DNA of 11,289 bases from positions 1 through 11,289 of the forward strand of contig JAKPAQ010000523.1 of NCBI GenBank assembly GCA_029779385.1, read 5' to 3'. The notes beneath the pieces are model-generated. The model saw nothing but the letters and a program-made list of their open reading frames with translations, was not told the origin of the DNA and ran no database searches. Shown here in pieces: positions 1 through 6,252 of the stretch. The position numbers were made by a program, and so were the translations under genes. The DNA is from Actinomycetes bacterium (GTDB lineage Bacteria > Actinomycetota > Actinomycetes > Propionibacteriales > Nocardioidaceae). Position 1 is the first letter of the stretch. The number at the start of each line of letters is the position of its first letter.

Positions 1-1
1 C

Positions 2-1672
2 GGTTTGGCCCAAACGGGCACCGGCAAGACCGCTGCGTTTGCGCTGCCGATGGTTCAGCGACTCGATCCGTCCGTGCGGGCGGTCCAGGCGCTGGTGCTT
101 GCGCCCACTCGTGAATTGGCACTGCAGGTCAGCGAAGCGATCAGTCGTTATGCCGCAGGCACGAAGTTGATGGTGTTGCCGGTTTATGGTGGCCAGAATT
201 ATGGCGCGCAGTTGACTGGTTTGAAGCGCGGCGCCCAGGTCGTGGTCGGCACGCCAGGTCGAATCATCGACCACCTCGATCGCGGCTCACTCGATCTGTC
301 GAGTCTAGAAATGCTCGTCTTGGATGAAGCCGACGAGATGCTCAACATGGGCTTCGCCGAGGACGTCGAACGCATCCTCGCCGACACCCCCGAATACAAG
401 CAGGTGGCGCTGTTCTCGGCGACGATGCCCGGGACAATCCGCCGACTCGCCAAGCGGTACCTGCACGATCCGGCCGATATCTCGACACCTCAGGCAACTA
501 GGACGACCACGACTGTTCGCCAGCGTTGGATGCCGGTTTCGCACCACAACAAACTCGATGCGCTAACACGGGTGCTCGAGGTTGAGCAGGGCGACGCGAT
601 GATCATCTTCGTGCGCACCAAGCAGGGCACCGAAGACCTCGCCGAAAAGTTGCGAGCACGTGGGTATTCGGTCGCTGCCCTCAACGGCGATCTGGCTCAG
701 ACGCAACGCGAGCGCACCGTCTCTGCACTCAAGAGCGGCAAGATCGACATTGTGGTGGCCACCGATGTGGCCGCGCGCGGCTTGGACGTCGAGCGGATCA
801 CCCATGTGGTGAACTACGACATTCCGCACGACCCGGAGGCCTACGTTCACCGAATTGGCCGCACCGGCCGCGCCGGCCGCGCCGGCGACGCGATCGTGTT
901 CGTCACCCCGCGGGAGCGGCGCATGCTGGAGTCGCTGTCGCGGGTTTCGGGCCGCGATATCGAACAAATGTCGGTGCCCACACCAGACGAGGTGAACAGC
1001 CGCCGCAAGGACCGGTTTGCGGCGTCAATCACAACTGCGATGGCAGATCCGCAGGTCGAGTTGTACCGGTCGCTCGTGGAGCAGTACGCCGCCGAGCACG
1101 AAGTCGACATGACTGAGGTCGCGGCTGCACTTGCGGCGATGAGCCAAGACGACAAGGCGTTCTTCCTGCAGCCCGACCCGCCGGCCAGCGAGCGGCCGCG
1201 CCGTGAGCCCCGCGAACCGCGCGAGCGCAACTCCCATCAGGGCGATGAGTCGATGGCCACCTACCGGCTCGCAGTCGGTCGCCGGCACAAGATCCGCCCG
1301 GCGATGGTTGTTGGTGCGTTGGCCAACGAAGGCGGGCTCAAGCGCTCTGACTTCGGCAAAATCACCATCGGCGTCGACCACACCTTGGTCGATTTGCCGG
1401 CGGACTTGCCCGACGAGGTCTTCGAGCACCTTGCCCAGACCAGAATCTCGGGCAAGCTAATCGAAATTCGCTCCGATGGTGGTCGCCCCGGCGGAAGTCG
1501 TCCGCGCGGGCCGAAGCGGTCGGACAGGTCGACGGACTCGAGGTCTCGTTCGGCCAAGCCAAGCTATGGCAAGCCCAGTTCAGGCAAGTCCAGTTCAGGA
1601 AAGCCCAAGTCGGCGAAGTCCGCGGCGCCGAAGTCGTCGAAACCGGACCGCAAACCACGCCACAAGAAGTGA
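2..1672 (+). CDS. deaD: DEAD-box ATP-dependent RNA helicase (DeaD/CsdA type), 5'-truncated by the window edge
   Basis: This enzyme unwinds RNA duplexes using ATP. DeaD-type members act in the cytoplasm in ribosome assembly, mRNA turnover and cold adaptation. The frame is open to the window edge and enters at motif I (AQTGTGKT), so the Q motif and true start lie upstream; the TTG at 5 is an internal leucine. Counting from that leucine, I see PTRELA (34-39), TPGR (83-86), the Walker B box DEAD (107-110), SAT (138-140), a motif V region (ATDVAARGLD, 252-261) and motif VI (HRIGRTGR, 282-289). These complete both RecA-like lobes. Residues about 418-490 look like the DbpA RNA-binding domain (RRM-like) that marks the DeaD/CsdA/DbpA group. 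The last 65 residues are a disordered Ser/Gly/Lys/Arg tail with SGK-type repeats, common in actinobacterial DeaD. The gene converges on the EEP gene, with 22 nt between the stop codons. Confidence 0.95.
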   Translation, partial: GLAQTGTGKTAAFALPMVQRLDPSVRAVQALVLAPTRELALQVSEAISRYAAGTKLMVLPVYGGQNYGAQLTGLKRGAQVVVGTPGRIIDHLDRGSLDLSSLEMLVLDEADEMLNMGFAEDVERILADTPEYKQVALFSATMPGTIRRLAKRYLHDPADISTPQATRTTTTVRQRWMPVSHHNKLDALTRVLEVEQGDAMIIFVRTKQGTEDLAEKLRARGYSVAALNGDLAQTQRERTVSALKSGKIDIVVATDVAARGLDVERITHVVNYDIPHDPEAYVHRIGRTGRAGRAGDAIVFVTPRERRMLESLSRVSGRDIEQMSVPTPDEVNSRRKDRFAASITTAMADPQVELYRSLVEQYAAEHEVDMTEVAAALAAMSQDDKAFFLQPDPPASERPRREPREPRERNSHQGDESMATYRLAVGRRHKIRPAMVVGALANEGGLKRSDFGKITIGVDHTLVDLPADLPDEVFEHLAQTRISGKLIEIRSDGGRPGGSRPRGPKRSDRSTDSRSRSAKPSYGKPSSGKSSSGKPKSAKSAAPKSSKPDRKPRHKK

Positions 1673-1679
1673 TGCCGGA

Positions 1680-1714
1680 TTGGGGCCCGAGAATTTAGGA
1701 AAGCTGGGCCCTAA
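1680..1714. terminator. Hairpin between convergent genes, possible bidirectional terminator
   Basis: The arms 1680-1688 (ttggggccc) and 1706-1714 (gggccctaa) pair over 9 bp with one G-U, around a 17-nt loop. The hairpin starts 7 nt after the helicase stop. The stop codon of the convergent EEP gene (1695-1697) sits in the loop. There is no clear T-run, so termination is inferred from position and symmetry. Confidence 0.4.
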
Positions 1715-2972
1715 TTAGCACTGGATGGTGATCTGTTGGAAGCGGTGCCTTCCAGCGGCCACCAGCCATTTCGCCGGCGTTCATCCACAGGTGCACCCGC
1801 GTCTTCGTCGGTCGGACCCAGATTTTGTCGACATGGTCGCCCCAAGTGACACCGATCTTGGGCAATGTCGCCCATGAGGGATTGGCGCTGTTGAAATGCT
1901 GGTTGATTAGCAGTCGAGCCTGTTCGTATGAGTCGTAGAAGCCATTTTGCTGCATCACGGCATCGAGTTGGCTATTTCCTGCGCGGCTGCGGTTCGTGTT
2001 GAAATCACCGATCAGGGCGGTCGGGATTGATTGCTTCTCCAATCCCCACCAGTTGAGTTGAGCGTCGAGGGTATTTAAGTTCGACTGGGTCTGCGCAGCT
2101 CGATCGGCTGCTCTCGATTTTCCGTCGTCAACCAACAAATGGAAAGCCAGGAACAGGACTACTTGGCCGCTTGCCTTATGGCGGAGCAATGCCCACGGAA
2201 CCTGCTTGGCTCGGGAGTAGGACAGCGTCCCGTCGACCGGCAAGACGCACGGGTCGATGACTTCTTCTTCGTTCGTCTGCAGGTTGATCGTGGTTGGGCA
2301 TTCATCGGAGGTTTGCTCCGGTGCCAACTCCTGCGTTACCTGCTCAAAAACCGACTCTCGATAGAAAATCCGATTGTCTTTCCCGCCGGCGGTCTCGAGG
2401 TAGCCTGGAATCTCGGCATTTTTCCACTGCGATGCTTCCTGGACGGCCAGAACATCAGGTTGCAGTCGGTTGATCTGGGCCACAACTAGGGGCATCCGAG
2501 TTGTCCAGCTGCTGCACGCGTTGCTGCAGACGTTGTAGGTCATCATCGAAATCACTGGCGAGGTGGCCGCGGGGAGTTGCGGAGAGTCCAGTGGCGTTAT
2601 CCGAGCGACCCTTGCCGAGCGCGGGCCAGGTCGGGAGCGATTCACGGCGCGGACTTGGAACCAGACCTGTCGGTTCCGTGACAGTTTCGAAATTGTGGCC
2701 GAAGTGCCGCGTACGGTCGTGGCCGGTTTGCGGGCCTTCAACACTCCGGCGGCAGTGCTGGATACGAAAACCTGGTATTTGGTCGCTTTGCGGGCTTTGG
2801 GCCAAGCGATTGTTGCCTTGGCGTAGTTGCGGCCACCAGAAACATAGGTTGACGTTCCAACGATGGAAACGAGGCCGACTTTGGCTGGCTTTGCTGCTGC
2901 CTCAGCAGGCGCGGCGAACAGAGCTGTGGTTACGACGGCGACTAGGGAAGTGGCCAATAGGCGTAGGCGCAT
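1695..2972 (-). CDS. Exported fibronectin-III / endonuclease-exonuclease-phosphatase (EEP) domain protein, copy B
   Basis: This is probably a secreted Mg-dependent phosphodiesterase of the EEP (DNase I-like) fold; its substrate (DNA, RNA, phospholipid or phosphoester) cannot be told from sequence. Counted from the ATG at 2972 (425 aa), residues 1 to about 25 form a signal peptide (MRLRLL, a hydrophobic stretch, then an APAEA cleavage region). Residues about 31-126 look like one fibronectin-III module and 139-425 are the EEP domain. Candidate catalytic residues are N147 (TYNV), E179 (VQE), H278 (FHLL), D323 and N325 (GDFN), D379-H380 (DHVDK) and the terminal D414-H415 (TDHH), so the site looks complete. 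Cysteines at 149 and 153 follow the first Asn, as in copy A; two more lie at about 225 and 242. A TTG at 2993 would add 7 residues. I prefer the ATG because it gives a cleaner signal peptide and has a TAGGCT box 7 nt upstream, suggesting leaderless expression. It lies 68 nt downstream of copy A. Confidence 0.88.
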   Translation of the reverse strand: MRLRLLATSLVAVVTTALFAAPAEAAAKPAKVGLVSIVGTSTYVSGGRNYAKATIAWPKARKATKYQVFVSSTAAGVLKARKPATTVRGTSATISKLSRNRQVWFQVRAVNRSRPGPRSARVARITPLDSPQLPAATSPVISMMTYNVCSNACSSWTTRMPLVVAQINRLQPDVLAVQEASQWKNAEIPGYLETAGGKDNRIFYRESVFEQVTQELAPEQTSDECPTTINLQTNEEEVIDPCVLPVDGTLSYSRAKQVPWALLRHKASGQVVLFLAFHLLVDDGKSRAADRAAQTQSNLNTLDAQLNWWGLEKQSIPTALIGDFNTNRSRAGNSQLDAVMQQNGFYDSYEQARLLINQHFNSANPSWATLPKIGVTWGDHVDKIWVRPTKTRVHLWMNAGEMAGGRWKAPLPTDHHPVLIRAQLS

Positions 2973-2979
2973 GGACGGT

Positions 2980-2985
2980 AGCCTA
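2980..2985 (-). promoter_or_regulatory. Possible -10 box for leaderless expression of EEP copy B
   Basis: On the minus strand TAGGCT (a TAnnnT box) lies 7 nt before the ATG at 2972, so a transcript would begin about at the start codon. The -35 region is weak. This would let copy B be transcribed separately from copy A. Confidence 0.35.
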
Positions 2986-3040
2986 CTGCTCAATAGTCAC
3001 ATCCGTCACCTAAATCTTGATAGCTGGACCCGGGCGGGAC

Positions 3041-4546
3041 TCAAGATTCCGTTGAAGAGACGGCCGAGGTGGCGATCGAGACTGGCACCTCGACGACCTC
3101 AGAAATTGCTGTCTTTTCGTCGGTTTTGGGTTTCAGTATGACCGTCGCGCCGATCATATTGTGGTCCGAAAGCCACTTGCCGACGTAAGTGGTTCCCGAA
3201 AGGTTCGCCCATTGGCGCCAACTCGGGACTGACCACTGCTCGGATACATAGATGTGGTCGACGTGGTCTGCGGACATGATCGCCCTATTGCCCTTACGGC
3301 TGCCGGTGTTCACCTGGGCGTTCGTCTTGTCCGAGGCGACCTCAACAGTGTCGCGGTAGTCGGCTCCGCGAACGATCGGGCCGACGGTGTCAGCGCGACG
3401 ATGAGTGCCAGAGTTGAAATCACCGGCCATCACCACTGGATCCTTGACGGAATTCACCGAGGCTAGGCGACTGAGCAGGGTACGCATCTGGGAAGCGCGC
3501 GGGCCGTTCTTGTTGTTGCCGGTCAGTAGGTGGACGCTCAGGACTACGAAAGTCTGCTCGGTTTCTTTGTCTTGAAGCCGCGCCCACGCTGCCCAGCGGC
3601 CGTTGCCAATTGGCCAGCGCCCGCCGGCTAATTGGTTGTATTTCTTCGATGAGTAGAAGATGTAGCGGGAGTTTCCGCCGCCTTCGGCGGGCACAAGCCC
3701 CAAGGGGCCGCCACTGAAAGCGCTCTTTGTGGTGCCGCCGACACGCTTGCCGCCGGCCTCCTGGAGGGTCATTACGTCGACGCCGGAGGCATGGACTTGA
3801 GCGGCCTGGCCGCCTACTCGTCCGCCGAAACCGGAGCATGCTTCTGAACAAATGTTCCAAGACCCGACTGTCACCTGGGTGGCGGCCGGAGGTGTCGTGA
3901 TTTTGGTGGCCGGACCGAATTCGCTGACCCCCGCCTCGCCAACGGCGCGAACTCGAACCCAATAAGTCGAGTCGGGTTTGAGTTGGTCAGTTGCAAATGA
4001 GGTGCCGCTAACAGTCAAGCGTTGCGCTTGGGCCGGAAGCTCTTCTTTGCTATTTGATACTGCGATGTCATAGGTGGTGGCGTATTCGGCGGCCGGCCAG
4101 TGCACGACGGCCCCGTCGGCGACAACGGCCTTGACTTTAGGTTTCTCCGGGGTGGCCGGCAGCAAATTCAATGAGCCTTCGACCTTGACCTCTGCGGACT
4201 GGTCGTCGAGCGCCTCGACTCGGAAGTTCACGCGCCCTTTGGGGTCAGCTGCTGTCGGTGCGGCGATCACTGCGCTCGGGCCGGTGGTAATGATGGTTTC
4301 AGCCGGCGATTCAAGGTCGTCGCCGAGGGTAACTCGATACTTTTTCCCGTTGCCCACCCAAGCTAGGGAGACTTCCTGGGCGGTAACTCCCACCGACTTG
4401 ATTTTCAAGTACGGGGTTTCAACTCCGGCCAAGGCAACAACCGGTCCGCGACCCTCGCGATCGGTAGTTACGGCCATCACGCCGGCGCAGGTAGTCAGCA
4501 CAAGTCCAGCGCCGAGCAGGCGCCAAGATTTGCGGGGACTGGTCAC
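3041..4546 (-). CDS. Exported tandem fibronectin-III / EEP domain protein, copy A
   Basis: This is a second, longer FN3-EEP protein, probably an exported hydrolase of nucleic acid or phosphoester substrates. Counted from the GTG at 4546 (501 aa), residues about 7-28 are a basic then hydrophobic segment, a signal peptide or N-terminal anchor. The Cys there lies in LTTC, a poor lipobox. Two FN3-like modules follow (about 46-131 and 133-220; the second has the usual YWVRVRAV strand and TTPP exit). The EEP domain covers about 225-475, with N231 (SWNI), E263 (LQE), H339 (VHLL), D376 and N378 (GDFN), D427-H428 (DHVDH) and D461-H462 (SDHN). The only cysteines seen in the mature part are 233 and 237, as in copy B. 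The end is a Ser/Thr/Val/Glu-rich tail. A TTG two codons upstream is possible, but a TAGTAT box sits 6 nt before the GTG, favouring a leaderless GTG start. It is divergent from the XRE regulator. Confidence 0.88.
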   Translation of the reverse strand: MTSPRKSWRLLGAGLVLTTCAGVMAVTTDREGRGPVVALAGVETPYLKIKSVGVTAQEVSLAWVGNGKKYRVTLGDDLESPAETIITTGPSAVIAAPTAADPKGRVNFRVEALDDQSAEVKVEGSLNLLPATPEKPKVKAVVADGAVVHWPAAEYATTYDIAVSNSKEELPAQAQRLTVSGTSFATDQLKPDSTYWVRVRAVGEAGVSEFGPATKITTPPAATQVTVGSWNICSEACSGFGGRVGGQAAQVHASGVDVMTLQEAGGKRVGGTTKSAFSGGPLGLVPAEGGGNSRYIFYSSKKYNQLAGGRWPIGNGRWAAWARLQDKETEQTFVVLSVHLLTGNNKNGPRASQMRTLLSRLASVNSVKDPVVMAGDFNSGTHRRADTVGPIVRGADYRDTVEVASDKTNAQVNTGSRKGNRAIMSADHVDHIYVSEQWSVPSWRQWANLSGTTYVGKWLSDHNMIGATVILKPKTDEKTAISEVVEVPVSIATSAVSSTES

Positions 4547-4552
4547 GGCCAA

Positions 4553-4579
4553 ATACTACCCGGTAACTAAGGCAATCAA
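4553..4579 (-). promoter_or_regulatory. Promoter of EEP copy A (leaderless type)
   Basis: Minus-strand TAGTAT (4553-4558) ends 6 nt before the GTG at 4546. A TTGATT box (4574-4579) lies 15 nt further upstream, or TTTGAT with 16-nt spacing. The fit of the -10 and its distance to the GTG suggest that transcription starts at the start codon. Confidence 0.5.
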
Positions 4580-4643
4580 AGCCGAGTCGTTGAATCGTCT
4601 CGCTAAGTAGTACGCGGTTGAGACATGTCTACTGCGTCACACC

Positions 4644-4671
4644 TGCTTGCAAATGCTAACTATTGCAAGCA
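4644..4671. promoter_or_regulatory. Perfect 9-bp inverted repeat upstream of the XRE regulator, candidate operator
   Basis: TGCTTGCAA (4644-4652) and TTGCAAGCA (4663-4671) are perfect inverted repeats around a 10-nt spacer (atgctaacta). The element sits in the 135-bp divergent interval, 10 nt before the ATG at 4682. The spacer contains a TAACTA that could be part of a -10. An autoregulatory site for the downstream HTH protein is the simplest reading. In RNA it would form a stem-loop next to the start region. Confidence 0.5.
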
Positions 4672-4681
4672 CACTTGAGGC

Positions 4682-5053
4682 ATGGGAAAGTTGGGCATGC
4701 CGGCCGCAGTGGGAACACTGGGCGACTACCTGCGTGAACAACGGACCCAAGCGCATATGTCATTGCGACAGTTGGCTGACCTTGCGGATGTCTCGAACCC
4801 GTACCTCAGTCAGATCGAGCGGGGCTTGCGCAAACCGTCCGCAGAAGTGCTTCAGCAGATCGCCAAAGCACTTCGAATCTCGGCCGAGTCGCTCTACGTT
4901 CGAGCCGGCATCTTAGATGTCGACTCAGGTGGAATGCCGGTCGTAGAGGACGCCATTGACCGCGACCCGCGGTTGACCGCACGTCAGAAGGCGGCGCTGC
5001 GGGATATCTACCGTTCGTTTGTCGAAACCGCTGACCCTGAGGAGAAATCATGA
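4682..5053 (+). CDS. XRE-family helix-turn-helix regulator of the hbhA-type locus
   Basis: This is a small DNA-binding protein of 123 aa. Residues 13-76 form a classic XRE/Cro-CI helix-turn-helix: REQR in helix 1, LRQLADLADVS in helices 2-3, then SNPYLSQIERG and PSAEVLQQIAKALRIS. The C-terminal part (77-123) is short and charged, with no recognised sensor domain. The SNPYLSQIERGLRKPS stretch is like the actinobacterial regulator next to hbhA (Rv0474 in M. tuberculosis, from memory). The start is uncertain. GAGG lies only 1 nt before the ATG at 4682, which is too close for a normal Shine-Dalgarno, while the ATG at 4697 (118 aa) has GGGAAAG 6 nt upstream. The stop overlaps the next start by 4 nt (ATGA), implying translational coupling with the HBHA-like gene. 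Confidence 0.88.
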   Translation: MGKLGMPAAVGTLGDYLREQRTQAHMSLRQLADLADVSNPYLSQIERGLRKPSAEVLQQIAKALRISAESLYVRAGILDVDSGGMPVVEDAIDRDPRLTARQKAALRDIYRSFVETADPEEKS

Positions 5054-5775
5054 GCATCACCGACACAATCAACGCCCAACTTAAGTCACTTTTGGACGAC
5101 ATCTTGGCCCTTCCGGCATCCGTGAAGAGCTTCGATGTGGCAGGCCTGCAGAAAAAGGCCGAGGATTTGACCCAGACCGCTCTTGGCTCGGCCACGGCCG
5201 CCTACTCGGACTTGGTTAAGAAGAGCGACGATCTCGTCACGCTGGCCAAGGGCCTGACTGTTGACGACGTCAAGGTCGCCGCTGAAGAGTTCGCTGCCCG
5301 CGCCGAGGGATTCGTCTCGGAGCTTCGCGGCAAGGTTGAAGACGTCAAGGTCGACAACCTCAAGTCGGCCGTTGACGACTTCAAGGAAAAGGCCGACAGC
5401 TTGGTTGACGACCTTAAGGACAAGGCCGATGAGATCATCGACGAACTCACCGCCAAGGCTGAGGACCTGACCGGCAAGGCCAGCGAGGCTGTTGAAGAGG
5501 CGGCAGGTGCGGCAACTGCGGCGGCGGCATCGTTCGCTAACTCCGCGAAGATCCGCGAAGCCACCAAGACGACGAAGAAGGCGCCGGCTAACGCTGCCGC
5601 GAAGAAGGCCGCTCCGGCTAAGAAGGCGCCGGCTAAGGCCGCTGCCAAGAAGGCTGCGCCGGCTAAGACTGCAGCGAAGAAGGCTGCGCCGGCTAAGACT
5701 GCAGCGAAGAAGGCCGCTCCGGCTAAGACTGCAGCGAAGAAGGCCGCTCCGGCGAAGAAGGCAACCGACGCCTGA
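5050..5775 (+). CDS. HBHA-like protein: amphipathic coiled-coil body with Lys/Ala/Pro-rich repeat tail
   Basis: This 241-aa protein resembles mycobacterial heparin-binding hemagglutinin (HBHA), a surface adhesin and lipid-particle protein that binds sulfated glycans and DNA through a lysine-rich tail. Residues 1 to about 165 are acidic and helical with repeated VDDLKDKADE-like stretches, consistent with long amphipathic coiled coils. From about 172 the protein is almost only K, A, P and T. Residues 198-237 are four copies of the ten-residue unit AAKKAAPAKT, the last ending in K, after two looser copies. There is no signal peptide, as in HBHA. GAGGAG lies 6 nt before the ATG, and that ATG overlaps the regulator's stop. 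The tail also resembles bacterial histone H1-like proteins, so a nucleoid role is a real alternative, and the body has a phasin-like look. The link to HBHA rests on architecture plus the three-gene order. Host-cell adhesion should not be assumed. Confidence 0.85.
   Translation: MSITDTINAQLKSLLDDILALPASVKSFDVAGLQKKAEDLTQTALGSATAAYSDLVKKSDDLVTLAKGLTVDDVKVAAEEFAARAEGFVSELRGKVEDVKVDNLKSAVDDFKEKADSLVDDLKDKADEIIDELTAKAEDLTGKASEAVEEAAGAATAAAASFANSAKIREATKTTKKAPANAAAKKAAPAKKAPAKAAAKKAAPAKTAAKKAAPAKTAAKKAAPAKTAAKKAAPAKKATDA
5641..5760 (+). repeat. Four tandem 30-bp repeats encoding the HBHA-like tail
   Basis: Units are 5641-5670, 5671-5700, 5701-5730 and 5731-5760, each coding AAKKAAPAK plus T or K. 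Units 1 and 2 share the GCTGCGCCGGCT spelling, and units 3 and 4 begin GCCGCTCC. Units 2-4 share GCAGCGAAGAAGG. Looser copies lie at about 5590-5640. High identity at synonymous sites suggests recent unit duplication. Confidence 0.9.
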
Positions 5776-5787
5776 TTTGCTAAACCG

Positions 5788-5838
5788 AACACAGAAGTAC
5801 GACGGGCACCACGCGCAAGTGGTGCCCGTCGTAGTGTT
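5788..5838 (+). terminator. Strong hairpin between the HBHA-like gene and the DUF2516 gene
   Basis: 5798-5812 and 5819-5833 are perfectly complementary over 15 bp with a 6-nt loop (gcgcaa). A further 5 bp (aacac 5788-5792 with gtgtt 5834-5838) pair if agaag is bulged out. It starts 12 nt after the HBHA-like stop and ends 5 nt before the next ATG. There is no T-run. It could be a terminator or a stabilising 3' end that lowers expression of the third gene. Confidence 0.65.
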
Positions 5839-5843
5839 CTGAC

Positions 5844-6098
5844 ATGTCAATGTTGTTGCCGGTGCTTTGGTGGCCGCTATTTGCTGCCAAGATTTTTGCC
5901 CTAATCGATTGCATCGGCCGAAAGCCATACGACTTCGAAATGGCGGACACGCTGCAGAAAAAGGTCTGGCTGGTGATCTTGTCGGTGAGCGTCGCCGCGG
6001 ATTTGCTCTACTTCCAGCAGCCATTGGGGTTGCTCTCGTTACTGGGCACTTTGGCGGCGTTGACCTACCTGGCGCAGTTGCGCGGCTCGGACTACTGA
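5844..6098 (+). CDS. Small DUF2516-type membrane protein
   Basis: This 84-aa protein of unknown function has three hydrophobic segments: residues about 4-24 (LLPVLWWPLFAAKIFALID), 41-57 and 60-77. A polar loop (GRKPYDFEMADTLQKK) with a conserved-looking K-x-VWL entry precedes the second segment. Its size, topology and position directly after an HBHA-like gene match the DUF2516 family member Rv0476; this is recognition by pattern and gene order, without a search. The ATG at 5844 has no obvious Shine-Dalgarno. An ATG two codons later (5850) is equally possible. The large hairpin just upstream may limit read-through from the HBHA-like gene or set translation. Confidence 0.75.
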   Translation: MSMLLPVLWWPLFAAKIFALIDCIGRKPYDFEMADTLQKKVWLVILSVSVAADLLYFQQPLGLLSLLGTLAALTYLAQLRGSDY

Positions 6099-6207
6099 GC
6101 GCGGTGAATGCGGCGCTCGTGCGACGAAACGCCGCTCATGTGCCACGCAATACTCGATACCGGACGCGGAAGTCTCGTGTCCTCGCTGGCATTCGCCCGC
6201 GGGGCAG
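6099..6207. other. Intergenic stretch after the DUF2516 gene
   Basis: I see no convincing gene here. There is a weak 6-bp stem (GCGGCG at 6110-6115 with CGCCGC at 6130-6135) that might be an additional 3'-end structure for the upstream gene. The ORFs crossing this stretch overlap real genes in other frames and lack family features. Confidence 0.5.
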
Positions 6208-6245
6208 CACAAAGGCCGGTGTCGCATGCGACACCGGCCTTTGTG
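6208..6245. terminator. Perfect 38-bp palindrome, bidirectional terminator between convergent genes
   Basis: The sequence from CACAAAGGCCGGTGTCGC through its mirror image is a perfect palindrome, giving a 17-bp stem with a GCAT loop. AAAGG and CCTTT at the base put short A- and T-runs on each strand. It ends 7 nt from the typA stop (minus strand) and follows the DUF2516 gene (plus strand), so it fits a shared rho-independent-like terminator. Confidence 0.85.
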
Positions 6246-6252
6246 GGTTGAA

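Noticed and set aside
4475..4490. Lipoprotein signal in EEP copy A (Cys in LTTC)
   Set aside because: Thr at -1 is a poor fit to a lipobox, so a normal signal peptide or anchor is preferred.
5202..5792. Minus-strand open frame of 196 codons rich in Ala/Phe/Leu
   Set aside because: It is the antisense shadow of the Lys/Ala/Pro repeat tail of the HBHA-like gene. The apparent membrane repeats are just complements of AAG/GCC codons.
5086..6024. Minus-strand open frame of 312 codons
   Set aside because: It crosses the HBHA-like gene, the hairpin and the DUF2516 gene in antisense, with Ser/Arg/Leu-repeat composition expected from the repeats and no recognisable family.
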